Shown here piece by piece: positions 7,646-17,175 of a DNA stretch of 64,000 bases. The number at the start of each line of letters is the position of its first letter. Position 1 is the stretch's first letter. The DNA lies in contig NZ_STGY01000021.1 in NCBI RefSeq assembly GCF_004912275.1, forward strand, positions 1 through 64,000, read 5' to 3'. Origin of the DNA: Glycomyces buryatensis. Lineage in GTDB: Bacteria; Actinomycetota; Actinomycetes; Mycobacteriales; Micromonosporaceae. The position numbers and the translations under genes are program-made. Below the pieces are notes generated by a model, which was given only the letters and a program-made list of their open reading frames with translations, did not search any database and had not been told where the DNA came from.

Positions 7646-8515
7646 CTATAGAACTCTCAACTCCACTTCAGACAGTTCGTCCTTGCCGGCGATCGCGTGG
7701 ATCTCGGCAATGCGGTCTCCGACGAACTTCATCTTCATGACCAGCAGCACCTTGCCGCGCGGGGCCACGACCACCCCGGCCTCGCCGTCCAGCAGCACCG
7801 GGCGCGCCAGGTAAGCCGATCCCGAGAACTGCTCGGCGACGGCCTGAGCGCCGACGAGGTCGGCGCCGGTACCGAACAGCCGGGCGGCGGCGTCCTGACT
7901 GAAGGAGACGTTCGGGTCCAGCAGCGACAACAGCTCCTCGAACTCACCTTCTCTCGCGGCTCTGAGGAACGCCTCGACGGCACGGTAGCGCCGCAACCGG
8001 TCGCCGTCGTCCGAGCCGGACTTGCCGCGCACGCGGCGACGCGCGCGACTGGCGAGTCGCTGCGTGGTCTCCGGGCTGCGCTCGACGATCGGGGCGATGT
8101 CGGCGAACGGCACCGAGAACACGTCATGCAGGACGAATGCCAGCCGCTCGGCCGGCGAGAGCGCGTCGAGGACCACCAGCATCGCGTTCCCGACCGAGTC
8201 CGCCAGCAGCGCCTCTTCCTCGGGATCGACGCGGCGGAATATCCGCACCTTCGGCTCGGTGTCGCGCTCTTCCAGGAGGTCCTCGTCCCGTGCCTTGCGG
8301 GAGCGCAGCATGTCCAGGCACACCCGTCCGACCACGGTGGTCAGCCATCCCGCCAGGTTCTCCACGTCGGTCGTGTCGGCGCGCGCGGCCTTGAGCCAGG
8401 TCTCCTGCACGGCGTCTTCGGCTTCGCTCAGCGAGCCCAGCATCCGGTAGGCGATCGCCCGAAGGCGGTCCCGGTGTTCCTCGAAGCGCTCGGCGAGAAT
8501 TTTTTCTCGGTCCAT
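7646..8515 (-). CDS. ECF sigma factor with SnoaL-like extension (SigJ/ECF41-like)
   Basis: A 289-residue extracytoplasmic-function sigma factor. Region 2 (about residues 8-75) includes RDRLRAIAYRMLGSLSEAED and a -10-recognition helix with WLTTVVGRVCLDMLRS. Region 4 (about 105-165) has LSPAERLAFVLHDVFSVPF. A C-terminal SnoaL/NTF2-like domain (about 175-280) follows, as in SigJ and ECF41 members, where it modulates activity in place of an anti-sigma factor. The ATG at 8515 begins the conserved MDREKILAERFEEHR. The divergent neighbour is a carboxymuconolactone-decarboxylase-family gene, the classic ECF41 partner, so that gene is the likely target. Confidence 0.9.
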   Translation of the reverse strand: MDREKILAERFEEHRDRLRAIAYRMLGSLSEAEDAVQETWLKAARADTTDVENLAGWLTTVVGRVCLDMLRSRKARDEDLLEERDTEPKVRIFRRVDPEEEALLADSVGNAMLVVLDALSPAERLAFVLHDVFSVPFADIAPIVERSPETTQRLASRARRRVRGKSGSDDGDRLRRYRAVEAFLRAAREGEFEELLSLLDPNVSFSQDAAARLFGTGADLVGAQAVAEQFSGSAYLARPVLLDGEAGVVVAPRGKVLLVMKMKFVGDRIAEIHAIAGKDELSEVELRVL

Positions 8516-8591
8516 TGGTCTGGTTCTTTCGTCGGCGTCCGTCAAATAGGTACGACGCCATTTTCGACACCCGCTTTGGAGTAAGTGAACC

Positions 8592-9047
8592 ATGAAAGCA
8601 CGCATGAACAACCCCGCCCTCGTCCTGCCGGACGCCCAGAAGGCCATCCACGCCCTGAACAAGGTCATCAACTCGACCGAGACTCCCGAGAGCACGCTCG
8701 AACTGGTGCACCTGCGCACCAGCCAGATCAACGGCTGCGCGGCATGCGTCTTCGGCGGGGTCCACAAGGCCAGGAAGAACGGCGAGACCGACGATCGGCT
8801 GCACTCGGTGGCCGTCTGGCGGGAGTCCCCGCTGTTCAACGAGTCCGAGCGAGCCGCGCTGGCCCTGGCCGAGGCAGTCACGCGGATCGCCGACCGGCCC
8901 GAGTCCGTTACCGACGAAGTCTGGGAGCATGCGGCCAAGCACTTCGACGAAGCGCAGCTGTCCGCGATCCTGCTGATGATCGGGATGACGAACCTCTTCA
9001 ACCGGCTCAACGTCTCGACCAGGCTGCCCGCGGGCCAAACCTGGTGA
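8592..9047 (+). CDS. Carboxymuconolactone decarboxylase (AhpD-like) family protein
   Basis: A 151-residue, all-helical AhpD-fold protein. The redox motif NGCAACVFGGVHKAR (about residues 51-65) has the CxxC pair with the downstream histidine that in AhpD relays protons for peroxide reduction, so a peroxidase-type or alkylhydroperoxidase-like role is more likely than true decarboxylation. GGAG precedes the ATG. It is divergent from an ECF41/SigJ-like sigma factor, and this pair is a conserved arrangement in actinomycetes in which the sigma factor controls the enzyme. The physiological substrate is unknown. Confidence 0.9.
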   Translation: MKARMNNPALVLPDAQKAIHALNKVINSTETPESTLELVHLRTSQINGCAACVFGGVHKARKNGETDDRLHSVAVWRESPLFNESERAALALAEAVTRIADRPESVTDEVWEHAAKHFDEAQLSAILLMIGMTNLFNRLNVSTRLPAGQTW

Positions 9048-9174
9048 CGCAGATCCGAGCGGCGCCGACGGGACCTCGTCGGCGCCGTCCGGATCCGAAG
9101 CGGCGCGACGCGAGCGAGATTCATCGCGGCCAAATGCGTTGCCGCATCCGGTGCTTCCGTGCGAAGGTGAGCGG

Positions 9175-9741
9175 ATGTCGAACACAGTGGAGCTGCCGCG
9201 AACAGCAGCCGAGGCCGTCGCCCTCGAAGCCACCGGCCGTTCCTTCAAGTACCTGTGCTTCTGGGGCCACGCCGACGATCGCGGCGGCGAAGTCGGCCGC
9301 GGGTGCCTGAGCCAGTGGTGGCCGGGAAAGTTCACCGAGGACGGCCACCGGTTCGCCACCGCCGAGCACTACATGATGGCGCACAAGGCCTGGCTGTTCG
9401 GCGACGCCGCGATCGCCGAGCGGATCCTCGCCGCCGGGCACCCGGCCCAGGCTCAGAAACTCGGCCGTCAGGTCCGCGGTTTCGATCAGGCGATCTGGGA
9501 GGCCGAGCGCTTCGACATCGTCGTGCGCGGCAACATCGCCAAATTCGGCCAGCACGCAGAGGCGCTGGCGTTCCTGCTTGCCACCCGCAACCGAGTCCTG
9601 GTCGAGGCGAGCCCCCGTGATCGAATCTGGGGCATCGGCCTCGCCGAGGATGATCCGAAGGCGTCTCGACCGCGAACCTGGCGGGGCCTGAACCTCCTCG
9701 GGTTCGCCCTCATGGAAGCCCGCACCCGGCTCAACTCCTGA
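9175..9741 (+). CDS. NADAR (YbiA/RibX-like) family protein
   Basis: A 188-residue NADAR-domain protein. Visible family motifs are FKYLCFWGHADD, LSQWWPGKFTEDGHRFATAEHYMMAHKA, NRVLVEASPRDRIWGIGL and RTWRGLNLLGFALMEAR. Members act as N-glycosidases on ADP-ribose or riboflavin-pathway intermediates and can reverse ADP-ribosylation of guanine in DarT-type systems; no DarT-like partner is seen nearby, so a metabolite-repair role is as likely. The ATG at 9175 with GAAGGTGAG upstream is preferred over an earlier in-frame start 12 codons upstream. Confidence 0.9.
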   Translation: MSNTVELPRTAAEAVALEATGRSFKYLCFWGHADDRGGEVGRGCLSQWWPGKFTEDGHRFATAEHYMMAHKAWLFGDAAIAERILAAGHPAQAQKLGRQVRGFDQAIWEAERFDIVVRGNIAKFGQHAEALAFLLATRNRVLVEASPRDRIWGIGLAEDDPKASRPRTWRGLNLLGFALMEARTRLNS

Positions 9742-9797
9742 AACACCGAGATCTGTCCATATTGCGGTCGTGAGTTTCGCATTGGACATTGAAAGTC

Positions 9798-9827
9798 TTG
9801 ACTACCTCGATGTGTTATCGATATCAT
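9798..9827 (+). promoter_or_regulatory. Promoter with overlapping LacI-type operator
   Basis: TTGACT (9798-9803) and TATCAT (9822-9827) with an 18-bp spacer form a near-consensus promoter for the GH43 gene. The near-palindrome TGTTATCGATATCA (9813-9826) covers the spacer and -10 box and has the central CG of LacI-family operators, so it should act as a repressor site. A related promoter/operator pair lies upstream of the second GH43 gene. Confidence 0.65.
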
Positions 9828-9871
9828 CGACGTGGCGCCACTGGCGTTACCCCCCTCACGAGGAGTCCATC

Positions 9872-11272
9872 ATGCGACGAACGATTTCGGTTGCACTGAC
9901 GGCGGCAATGGCCGCCGTCCTGCTTCTGGCCAGTGCCGCTCCGGCATCGGCCGCCCATCATCTGACCGACGGGAGCTCGGTCAATCTGATCGCCCGCCAT
10001 TCGGGCAAGTGCGCCGACGTCGTCAGCGCCTCGACGGCCAACGCGGCCGAGGTCAGCCAGTACACCTGCAACAACGGCCTGAACCAGCTGTGGCGCATCC
10101 GCGACCTCGGCAACGGCTATGTGCAGCTCGCCGCCCGCCACTCCGGCCAGTGCCTCGACGTCGACGGCGCCTCGACCACCAACGGAGCCAAGGTGATCCA
10201 GTGGCCTTGCGCTAGCGGCACGAACCAGCAGTGGCGGATCGAGAACACCGGCTCCGGCCACACGCGGCTGATCGCGCGGCATTCGGGCAAGTGCCTGGAG
10301 GTGCCGAGCGCTTCGACCGCGAACGGGGCGCGACTCCAACAGCGGGACTGCGGCACCGGGACGAACCAGCAGTGGGAGCTGAACCTGGTGTCCAACCCCG
10401 CCTTGCCGGGCCTGTTCGCCGACCCGAACATCGTCCGGTTCGGCGACACCTACTACATGTACCCGACCACGGACGGCTTCGCCGGCTGGTCCGGCACCCA
10501 GTACCGGGCCTTCTCCTCCAAAGACCTCGTCAACTGGACCGACCACGGCGTGATCCTGGACGTGGCCGCCGACGTCTCCTGGGCGGACAACTCCGCTTGG
10601 GCGCCGGGCATCGCCGAGAAGAACGGAAAGTACTACTTCTACTTCTCCGGTGGGAAGGCCAGCGGCGACACCCGCAAGCAGCTGGGCGTGGCGGTCGCCG
10701 ACTCGCCGACCGGTCCGTTCCGCGACGCCCTCGGCAGGCCCCTGGTCTCCGCCGGGTCCTATGCGGGCCAGGCGATCGACCCGGCCGTGTTCACCGACAC
10801 CAACGGACAGTCCTACCTGTACTGGGGCCAGGGCTCGTCGCACCAGGTGCCGCTCAACGCCGACATGACCTCGTTCAACTCATCGCAAGTGCGCACCTAC
10901 AAGCCCACGAACTACAACGAGGGCAGCTTCGTGGTCAAGCGCGGGAGCACCTACTACTTCATGTGGTCGGAGAACGACACCCGCTCTGAGGACTACCGGG
11001 TCGCCTACGCCACCGGTACCTCGCCGACCGGGCCGTGGAGCAACCGCGGCGTGATCCTCCAGAAGGACCTCAGCAAGGGGATCAAGGGCACCGGCCACCA
11101 CTCGGTGGTCCAGGTCCCCGGTACCGACCAGTGGTACATCGCCTACCACCGATTCGCCATTCCGGATGGCGACGGAACCCACCGTGAAACCATGATCGAC
11201 CCCCTCTACTTCAACGCAGACGGCACCATCCGACCCGTCATCCCAACCCTGGAAGGCATCGAACCCCTCTGA
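9872..11272 (+). CDS. Secreted GH43 glycosidase with N-terminal ricin-type lectin domain
   Basis: A 466-residue exported enzyme. The signal peptide (1-28) ends in PASA-A. A ricin-B/CBM13 trefoil (about 33-170) shows three repeats with LIARHSGKC and QQW motifs. The GH43 five-bladed propeller (about 177-466) contains the family residues: base Asp184 in FADPN, Asp303 in IDPAVF and acid Glu350 in YNEGSF. Such enzymes cleave arabinofuranosyl or xylosyl residues from plant glycans; the exact specificity is not readable. AGGAG precedes the ATG. The catalytic part is closely matched by the GH43 at 19630-20640, so the two are duplicates. A LacI-type operator overlaps the promoter. Confidence 0.92.
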   Translation: MRRTISVALTAAMAAVLLLASAAPASAAHHLTDGSSVNLIARHSGKCADVVSASTANAAEVSQYTCNNGLNQLWRIRDLGNGYVQLAARHSGQCLDVDGASTTNGAKVIQWPCASGTNQQWRIENTGSGHTRLIARHSGKCLEVPSASTANGARLQQRDCGTGTNQQWELNLVSNPALPGLFADPNIVRFGDTYYMYPTTDGFAGWSGTQYRAFSSKDLVNWTDHGVILDVAADVSWADNSAWAPGIAEKNGKYYFYFSGGKASGDTRKQLGVAVADSPTGPFRDALGRPLVSAGSYAGQAIDPAVFTDTNGQSYLYWGQGSSHQVPLNADMTSFNSSQVRTYKPTNYNEGSFVVKRGSTYYFMWSENDTRSEDYRVAYATGTSPTGPWSNRGVILQKDLSKGIKGTGHHSVVQVPGTDQWYIAYHRFAIPDGDGTHRETMIDPLYFNADGTIRPVIPTLEGIEPL

Positions 11273-11305
11273 CCCGAGAGCGCGATCGGCCCATAAACAA
11301 GAAGA

Positions 11306-11333
11306 GGCCCGGACGACGAAAGCCGTCCGGGCC
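11306..11333. terminator. Bidirectional hairpin terminator
   Basis: Perfect 10-bp arms GGCCCGGACG and CGTCCGGGCC (11306-11315, 11324-11333) around an 8-base loop. It lies between the GH43 gene and the convergent tctA gene, so it can end both transcripts. Confidence 0.8.
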
Positions 11334-11351
11334 GATCCCACTGGCCCGCGA

Positions 11352-12863
11352 TTAGGGTTCGGCCGGTTCTGCCGCGCGGACGACCTGCCTGGCTCGGACG
11401 ACGCGAAGAACAGGGATGATCACGACCGTCAGGACCAGGACGCCGACGAGTGTGGCGGACAGAGGGCGCTGAACGAACTCGGTGACGTCACCGCCGAAGA
11501 TGCGCATCGAGCGGCGGAAGGAGCCTTCCAGGAGTGAGCCGAGGACGAAGGCGAGCACGAACGGCCCAGGCTCGAAGCCGAGCTTGCGCATCGCGTAGCC
11601 GACCAGGCCGAGGGCGACCGCCAGCACCATGTCGAAGGCGTTGTTGCGGATGCTGTAGACGCCGAGCATGGTGATGACGATCGTGATCGGCGCGAGGATG
11701 CCGGGGCGGATCTTGAGCATGCGGACGAAGACCCCGATCAGCGGGATGCTCAGCGCCAGTAGCAGGAGATTGCCCAGGTACATCGAGTTGACCACGCCCC
11801 AGAAGACGTCCGGGTGCTCGGTCATGAGCGCCGGACCGGGGGTGATGCCCTGAAGCATGAGTGCGCCGAACAGCACGGCCATAGTCGCGTTCGCCGGGAT
11901 GCCGAGCGTCAGCAGTGGGATGAACGAGGAGGTGGCGGCCGCATTGTTCGCCGCCTCGGGCCCGGCCACGCCTTCGATGGCGCCCTTGCCGAACCGAGAC
12001 GGGTCCTTCGCGCTGCGCTTCTCCACGGCGTACGCGACGAGCGAAGACATCGTGGCACCACCGCCGGGGAGAATGCCGAGCACGAAGCCGACCACCGAGC
12101 CGCGCAGGATCGCCAGCCGTGAGCGCAGCCACTGCACGCGGCTGGGGATGGCGCGCCCGAACGCCGGGACGGCCGCTTGCGGCCGGTCGCGGTGTTCGAG
12201 GTTGTAGAGGATCTCCCCGACCCCGAACAGCCCCATGGCGACGATGACGAAGTCGATGCCGTCGGCGAGCTGGTCGGTGCCGAACGTGAACCGGGGCGTG
12301 CCCAGGAGCGGGTCGAGCCCCACGGTGGCCAGCAGCAGCCCGGCGCCGGCCGCGGCGGCGCTCTTGATCAGGGAGCCGCTGCCAAGGGTGCCCACGAGGA
12401 AGATCCCGATGAGCGCGAGGACCGTGTACTCGGCGGGGCCGAACGCGAGCGCGACCCCCGCGAGCGCGGGGGCGACGAGCGAGAGCAGGATGATCGAGGC
12501 CGTGCCGCCGATGAACGACGCGATCGCGGCCACCCCGAGCGCCGAACCGGCCTCGCCACGCTTGGCAAGCTGGTGCCCGTCGATGGCTGTGACCACCGTG
12601 GAGGCCTCGCCCGGGAGCTTCAGCAGCACCGAGGTGATGGTCCCACCGTACTGCGCGCCGTAGAAGATCCCGGCGAGCATGATGACCGCCGCCACGGGCT
12701 CCAGGTTGTAGGTGATCGGCAGCAGGATCGCGATGGTGGCGGCCGGGCCGAGGCCCGGCAGCACCCCGATGAGCATCCCGATGGTGACGCCGAGGAGGCA
12801 GAACAGCAGGTTCTGCGGTTCGAACACCACCGAAAAGCCGGTGAGGACGGGTGAGAGGTCCAT
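11352..12863 (-). CDS. tctA: Tripartite tricarboxylate transporter, large membrane subunit TctA
   Basis: A 503-residue membrane protein with about ten to twelve helices. It carries the family blocks [41 protein letters not shown] and [22 protein letters not shown], which form the two halves of the transport core. It works with TctB and the periplasmic-type binding protein TctC in ion-coupled uptake of carboxylates. It is last in a minus-strand operon for glucarate catabolism, 23 bases after tctB, so D-glucarate or galactarate is the likely cargo (inference from context). ATG 12863 starts the first hydrophobic segment. Confidence 0.93.
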   Translation of the reverse strand: MDLSPVLTGFSVVFEPQNLLFCLLGVTIGMLIGVLPGLGPAATIAILLPITYNLEPVAAVIMLAGIFYGAQYGGTITSVLLKLPGEASTVVTAIDGHQLAKRGEAGSALGVAAIASFIGGTASIILLSLVAPALAGVALAFGPAEYTVLALIGIFLVGTLGSGSLIKSAAAAGAGLLLATVGLDPLLGTPRFTFGTDQLADGIDFVIVAMGLFGVGEILYNLEHRDRPQAAVPAFGRAIPSRVQWLRSRLAILRGSVVGFVLGILPGGGATMSSLVAYAVEKRSAKDPSRFGKGAIEGVAGPEAANNAAATSSFIPLLTLGIPANATMAVLFGALMLQGITPGPALMTEHPDVFWGVVNSMYLGNLLLLALSIPLIGVFVRMLKIRPGILAPITIVITMLGVYSIRNNAFDMVLAVALGLVGYAMRKLGFEPGPFVLAFVLGSLLEGSFRRSMRIFGGDVTEFVQRPLSATLVGVLVLTVVIIPVLRVVRARQVVRAAEPAEP

Positions 12864-12886
12864 GGTCGACGCTCCAGAGTGGACGA

Positions 12887-13396
12887 TCAGAGGGCGATCA
12901 GGTGCGGCAGCGGCACGCGGAGAGTGAGGATGAACAGGGCGTACGCGGCGGCGGTTACGCCCACCGACAGGAGCGCGGTGCTCAGCCACGACTCGCGGCC
13001 GAGGAACCGCAGCCACGCCGTCAGCAGGAGCACCGACGGGATCTCGAACCCGATGACCTCGAAGAGACTCGCATAGACGAAGAGGCCCACCGCTGCCGCG
13101 GCCACACCGATCGCGCCGCGCGTGAACGCCTCGGTGCCTTCGACGCGGCGTACCGAGGCGAGGATGCCGGCCCCGGTCAGGACCAGGAGCGCCGAGACGA
13201 TCAAGGGCCACAAGCCTGGCCCGGGATCGGTGAGGGTGCCGATATCGAGCCGCAGGCTCAGCCAGGCCGCGGCCGCGCCGAGGACGACCGGGACGGCACC
13301 GGCGACCGCAGCCAGGACCCGCCCGCCCGGAGCCGGTGCCTCCGGTTCCGGGCGGGCGTCGTCGGTCTCGTGCTCCGCCATGGGGAGAGCGCTCAC
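12887..13396 (-). CDS. tctB: Tripartite tricarboxylate transporter, small subunit TctB
   Basis: A 169-residue protein with four hydrophobic helices (starting about residues 27, 56, 90 and 135), the usual size and topology of TctB. It is the small membrane partner of TctA. The chosen start is GTG at 13396, whose last bases overlap the tctC stop codon (GTGA), suggesting translational coupling; an ATG five codons later (13381) is possible but has no ribosome site. The sequence of TctB proteins is poorly conserved, so the call rests on size, topology and position between tctC and tctA. Confidence 0.85.
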   Translation of the reverse strand: MSALPMAEHETDDARPEPEAPAPGGRVLAAVAGAVPVVLGAAAAWLSLRLDIGTLTDPGPGLWPLIVSALLVLTGAGILASVRRVEGTEAFTRGAIGVAAAAVGLFVYASLFEVIGFEIPSVLLLTAWLRFLGRESWLSTALLSVGVTAAAYALFILTLRVPLPHLIAL

Positions 13397-14397
13397 GATC
13401 CGTCGCCGAGGGCCAGTCCGACGTCGGCCACGTTCTGCGCGTAAAGCTCGGCGGCCTCGCTCAGGTGGGCGCGGGCCTCGACGTCGTCGACCTCCCACAC
13501 GTCCATGTAATTGTCCTGGAGGAACGCCTGGTAGTCGGGGTCCTGGCGGGCCTCCTCGAAGGCGAGGACGAGCGCGCCCGCCACGGTGTCGGAGACCTCG
13601 CTGGGCGCGACGACCATGCGGCGCTGGTCGACGACGACCGGGTACCCGGCCTCGGTCGCGGTCGGCGCGTCCTGGAGGAACACGTTCCGCTCCTCCGAGA
13701 ACACGGTCAGCGGGCGCAGGGCCCCGGCCTCGATCTGCGGCATCGTCTCGGCGAGCGAGCCGGAGACTACATCGATCTCCTGGCCCAGCAGCGCGGTCAC
13801 CGCGGGCGCGCCGCCGTCGAAAGGCACGTCGGTGGCCTCGGTGCCAGCCAGGCCGAACAGGAGCGCCAGCGAGAGCTGCCCGCCGGTGCCGACCCCGGCG
13901 GTGCCGTAGTTCAGCGACGGGGCGGCGACCAGGTCCTCAAGGGACTGGTAGGGCGAATCGGCGTGCACCACCAGGACATAGGCCTCGTTGGTGAGCGTCG
14001 CGATGATCCGGAAATCGTCGATCGCGACCGCGTCCGGGTCGTCGACCACGAGCGGCGTGATCGCGAACAGCGATTTGACCGCGAGCGCGAGCGTGTAGCC
14101 GTCGGCGTCGCCCGACACCAGTTCCTTGAGGCCCACGGCGCCGTTGGCGCCGGGTTTGTTGGCCAAGGCGATCGACTGGCCGAGCGGCTCTTCGGCGGCG
14201 AGGCAGACGGCGCGGCTGAGCAGGTCGCTGGACCCGCCGGCGTCGAACGGGACCGTGAAATCGATGGCGCGCGTGGGGAAGTCGTCCTCGGCGGCGTCGG
14301 CACCGCCTTGGACGCCGTTGCAGGCGGCCAGGGCGGCGACCGGCGCGGCGGCCGCACCGGCCAGCAGGCCGCGGCGGGTGAAGGGTCGGGGGTTCAT
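13393..14397 (-). CDS. tctC: Tripartite tricarboxylate transporter substrate-binding protein TctC
   Basis: A 334-residue exported binding protein of the Bug/TctC family. The N-terminus has twin arginines (FTRRGLLAGAAAAPVAALAAC) ending in a lipobox-like AAC, so it is probably a lipoprotein, possibly Tat-exported. Family motifs are IDFTVPFDAGGSSDLLSR (usually the first strand with the ligand loop), NKPGANGAVGLKEL and NYGTAGVGTGGQ. It captures a carboxylate outside the cell and hands it to TctAB. The gene sits between gudD and tctB in the glucarate operon, which suggests glucarate or galactarate as ligand. GAGGAG precedes the ATG. Confidence 0.92.
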   Translation of the reverse strand: MNPRPFTRRGLLAGAAAAPVAALAACNGVQGGADAAEDDFPTRAIDFTVPFDAGGSSDLLSRAVCLAAEEPLGQSIALANKPGANGAVGLKELVSGDADGYTLALAVKSLFAITPLVVDDPDAVAIDDFRIIATLTNEAYVLVVHADSPYQSLEDLVAAPSLNYGTAGVGTGGQLSLALLFGLAGTEATDVPFDGGAPAVTALLGQEIDVVSGSLAETMPQIEAGALRPLTVFSEERNVFLQDAPTATEAGYPVVVDQRRMVVAPSEVSDTVAGALVLAFEEARQDPDYQAFLQDNYMDVWEVDDVEARAHLSEAAELYAQNVADVGLALGDGS

Positions 14398-14440
14398 TGA
14401 TCGGCTCCTCATTGAGTGACGGTCGGGTATGGGAAGGAGT

Positions 14441-15778
14441 TCACCCCAGGCAGGGGCGTTTCGGGTCGAAGGCCCATCCGGGGGCGAGGTACTGCATGGC
14501 GGCGGCGTCGTCGCGGGCGCCGAGGCCGTGCAGGAGGTAGCGCTCGTGCGCGAGTTCGACCTGCTCGAGGTCGAGTTCGACGCCGAGTCCGGGTGCGGTC
14601 GGCACGGCGATGGCGCCGTCGGCGATCCGGAGCGGGTCGGCGGTGAGCCGCTGCCCGTCCTGCCAGATCCAGTGCGTGTCGATCGCGGTGATCGCACCGG
14701 GCGCGGCTGCGGCGACGTGGGTGAACATCGCCAGCGACACGTCGAAGTGGTTGTTGGAGTGCGAGCCCCAGGTCAAGCCCCAGGCCTCGCAGAATTGGGC
14801 GACGCGCACCGAGCCGGACATCGTCCAGAAGTGCGGGTCGGCCAGGGGGATGTCAACGGCGTCGGCGCGCACCGCGTGGGCGAGTTCGCGCCAGTCGCAG
14901 GCGATCATGTTCGTCGCAGTGCGCATTCCCGTGGCGCGCTTGAACTCGGCCATTACCTCGCGCCCGGAGTAGCCGTCCTCGGCGCCGCACGGGTCCTCAG
15001 CGTAGGCGAGGACGCCGTCGAGCCCCCGGCATAGGGCGATCGCCTGGTCGAGGGGCCACGCTCCGTTGGGGTCCAGGGTGATCCGGGCGTCCGGGAACCG
15101 CTCGGCCAGCGCGGTGACCGCGGCGGCCTCGTCAGGGCCGGGCAGGACGCCGCCTTTGAGTTTGAAGTCGCGGAAGCCGTAGCGGGCCTCGGCGGCCTCG
15201 GCGAGGGCGACGACGGCCTCGGGGGTAAGTGCTTCCCGGTCGCGCAGGCGCAGCCAGGGGTCGTCGGTGCCGGCGGTGCCGTCGCGGTACGGGAGGTCGG
15301 TCTTGTCGCGGTCGCCGATGTAGAAGAGGTAGCCGAGGACGGGGACGCTGTCGCGTTGGGCGCCGTCGCCGAGAAGGGCCGACACGGGCACGCCGAGGTG
15401 CTTGCCGAGGAGGTCGAGGAGGGCCCCTTCGAGGGCGGTACGGGCGTGGATCGCCACGCGCTGGTCGAAGGTCTGGCGGCCGCGGCCGGCGCTGTCTCGG
15501 TGGGCGAAGCGGCGGGCGACCTCGCCGAGGACCGCGTTCCAGGTGCCCACGGGTGCGCCGACGACGAGGTCGCGGGCGTCTTCGAGGGTCTTGGCGACGG
15601 CCTCGCCGCCGGGGACCTCGCCGACACCGGTGGCGCCCGTGTCGTCGGTGAGGATCACCAGGTTGCGAGTGAAGAAGGGCGCGTGGGCGCCGCTGAGGTT
15701 GAGGAGCATCGAGTCGTGTCCGGCGACGGGGACGACGCGGAGGCTCGTGACGCGGGGGGTTCGGGGCATCGTGGTCAT
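14441..15778 (-). CDS. gudD: Glucarate dehydratase
   Basis: A 445-residue enolase-superfamily enzyme that dehydrates D-glucarate (and often L-idarate) to 5-dehydro-4-deoxyglucarate. The capping domain starts with [14 protein letters not shown]. The barrel has the KxK catalytic pair in FKLKGG (about residues 217-222), metal ligands in TLDPNGAW and AYAEDPCG, and the catalytic His in GSHSNNH. Length matches the family. Its start overlaps the dehydrogenase stop by 4 bases (ATGA). It is the first step of a complete glucarate-to-2-oxoglutarate pathway in this operon. Confidence 0.94.
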   Translation of the reverse strand: MTTMPRTPRVTSLRVVPVAGHDSMLLNLSGAHAPFFTRNLVILTDDTGATGVGEVPGGEAVAKTLEDARDLVVGAPVGTWNAVLGEVARRFAHRDSAGRGRQTFDQRVAIHARTALEGALLDLLGKHLGVPVSALLGDGAQRDSVPVLGYLFYIGDRDKTDLPYRDGTAGTDDPWLRLRDREALTPEAVVALAEAAEARYGFRDFKLKGGVLPGPDEAAAVTALAERFPDARITLDPNGAWPLDQAIALCRGLDGVLAYAEDPCGAEDGYSGREVMAEFKRATGMRTATNMIACDWRELAHAVRADAVDIPLADPHFWTMSGSVRVAQFCEAWGLTWGSHSNNHFDVSLAMFTHVAAAAPGAITAIDTHWIWQDGQRLTADPLRIADGAIAVPTAPGLGVELDLEQVELAHERYLLHGLGARDDAAAMQYLAPGWAFDPKRPCLG

Positions 15779-17175
15779 CGCAGTTCCGGCGGCAGGAGTT
15801 CGGTCGGGAGGTCTTGGTAGGCGACGGGTCTGAGGAAGCGGTCGACGGCGAGGGTGCCGACGGAGGTCGATCGGGCGTCGCTGGTGGCGGGGTACGGTCC
15901 GCCGTGGATGGTGGCGGGGCCGACTTCGACGCCGGTGGGCCAGCCGCCGTGGACGATACGTCCGGCGAGGAGTTCGAGTCGGGGCAGGAGCCGAGCGGCT
16001 TCGGGCCCGTCATCGGGCCCAGTGTGGATGGTTGCGGTGAGCTGGCCTTCGAGGACGTCGAGGAGGTGGTGCGTCTCGGCCTCGTCCACGACGGTGACGA
16101 TGAGGGCCGCAGCGCCGAAGACCTCCTCGCGTAGTGCGGGTTCACGCAGGAAGGTCGCGGCGTCGGTGCGGAGCAGGGCCGGGGCGGGTTCGCCGGTGCC
16201 GTGGGCGAGAAGTTCCACGCCCGGGATCGCGGTGAGGCGTTCGAGCCCAGTCTCGTAAGCGGCGCGGATGGCGTCGGTGAGCATGGGCTGGGCTGCGGTG
16301 TCGGCGACGGCGCCGGCGGCGGTAGCGAGGAATTCGTCGAGTCCGTCTCCGGTGCGCGCGAAGACGAGTCCGGGGTTGGTGCAGAACTGTCCTGAGCCGA
16401 GGGTGAGCGAGGCTGCGAAGCCGCGGGCGAGGTCCCCGGCGGCGTCGGTGAGGGCGCCGGGGAGGAGGAAGACCGGGTTGACGCTCGACATCTCGGCGTA
16501 GACGGGGATGGGGACGGGTCGGGCGGCGGCCGTGGCGGCGATGGCGAGGCCGGCGGCGCGGGAGCCGGTGAAGGCGACGGCGGCGATGCCGGGGTGGGCG
16601 ACCAGGGCTTGGCCAAGGGTCCGGCCGGGACCGGTGATCTGGGCGAAGACTCCGGCGGGGAGGCCGAGCGCGGCGACGGCGTCATGGACGGCTCCGGCGA
16701 CGAGCGTCGCCGTGTCCGGGTGGGCCTCATGGCCTTTGACGATGACGGGCGCTCCGGCGGCGAGCGCGGAGGCGGTGTCGCCGCCGGCGGTCGAGAACGC
16801 GAGCGGGAAGTTGCTGGCGCCGAAGACCGCTACGGGCCCCAGCGGGATGCGGCGCAGTCGCAGGTCGGGCCTGGGGAGCGGGAGCCGGTCGGGGTCGGCA
16901 GGGGCGATGCGGACGCCGTTCCACGCGGGGTCTTCGAGGAGGCGCGCGAACATGCGGAGCTGGGCGGTGGTGCGATCGCGTTCGGAGGCGGCCCGGGCGA
17001 GCGGCAGGCGCGTTTCGCGGTGGACGGTGGCGGTGAGGTCGTCACCGAGCGCGTCGATGCGGTCGGCGACGGCGTTGAGCAGCGCGGCCCGCTGGGGAGC
17101 CGGGGTCTCGCGGTAGGGGCCGAAGGCCTCGCGGGCCGCGGCGACGGCGAGTTCCAGTTCAGGGAAGTCCGTCAT
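15775..17175 (-). CDS. 2,5-dioxovalerate (alpha-ketoglutarate semialdehyde) dehydrogenase
   Basis: A 466-residue aldehyde dehydrogenase of the NADP-dependent ketoglutarate-semialdehyde group. Visible are [27 protein letters not shown] (cofactor and substrate region), [10 protein letters not shown] with the cofactor lysine, [20 protein letters not shown] with the general-base Glu, and the nucleophile Cys in [11 protein letters not shown]. It would oxidise 2,5-dioxopentanoate made by KdgD to 2-oxoglutarate, the last step of the pathway. Both ends overlap neighbours by 4 bases, a tightly coupled operon. Confidence 0.93.
   Translation of the reverse strand: MTDFPELELAVAAAREAFGPYRETPAPQRAALLNAVADRIDALGDDLTATVHRETRLPLARAASERDRTTAQLRMFARLLEDPAWNGVRIAPADPDRLPLPRPDLRLRRIPLGPVAVFGASNFPLAFSTAGGDTASALAAGAPVIVKGHEAHPDTATLVAGAVHDAVAALGLPAGVFAQITGPGRTLGQALVAHPGIAAVAFTGSRAAGLAIAATAAARPVPIPVYAEMSSVNPVFLLPGALTDAAGDLARGFAASLTLGSGQFCTNPGLVFARTGDGLDEFLATAAGAVADTAAQPMLTDAIRAAYETGLERLTAIPGVELLAHGTGEPAPALLRTDAATFLREPALREEVFGAAALIVTVVDEAETHHLLDVLEGQLTATIHTGPDDGPEAARLLPRLELLAGRIVHGGWPTGVEVGPATIHGGPYPATSDARSTSVGTLAVDRFLRPVAYQDLPTELLPPELR

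Noticed and set aside
9175-9741. NADAR protein as antitoxin of a DarT-like system
   Set aside because: No DarT-like ADP-ribosyltransferase is seen next to it, so only the family is stated.
11814-12854. Plus-strand frames opposite tctA
   Set aside because: They are highly charged, Arg/Asp/Gly-rich shadows of a membrane-protein gene; the opposite strand of hydrophobic codons gives such products.
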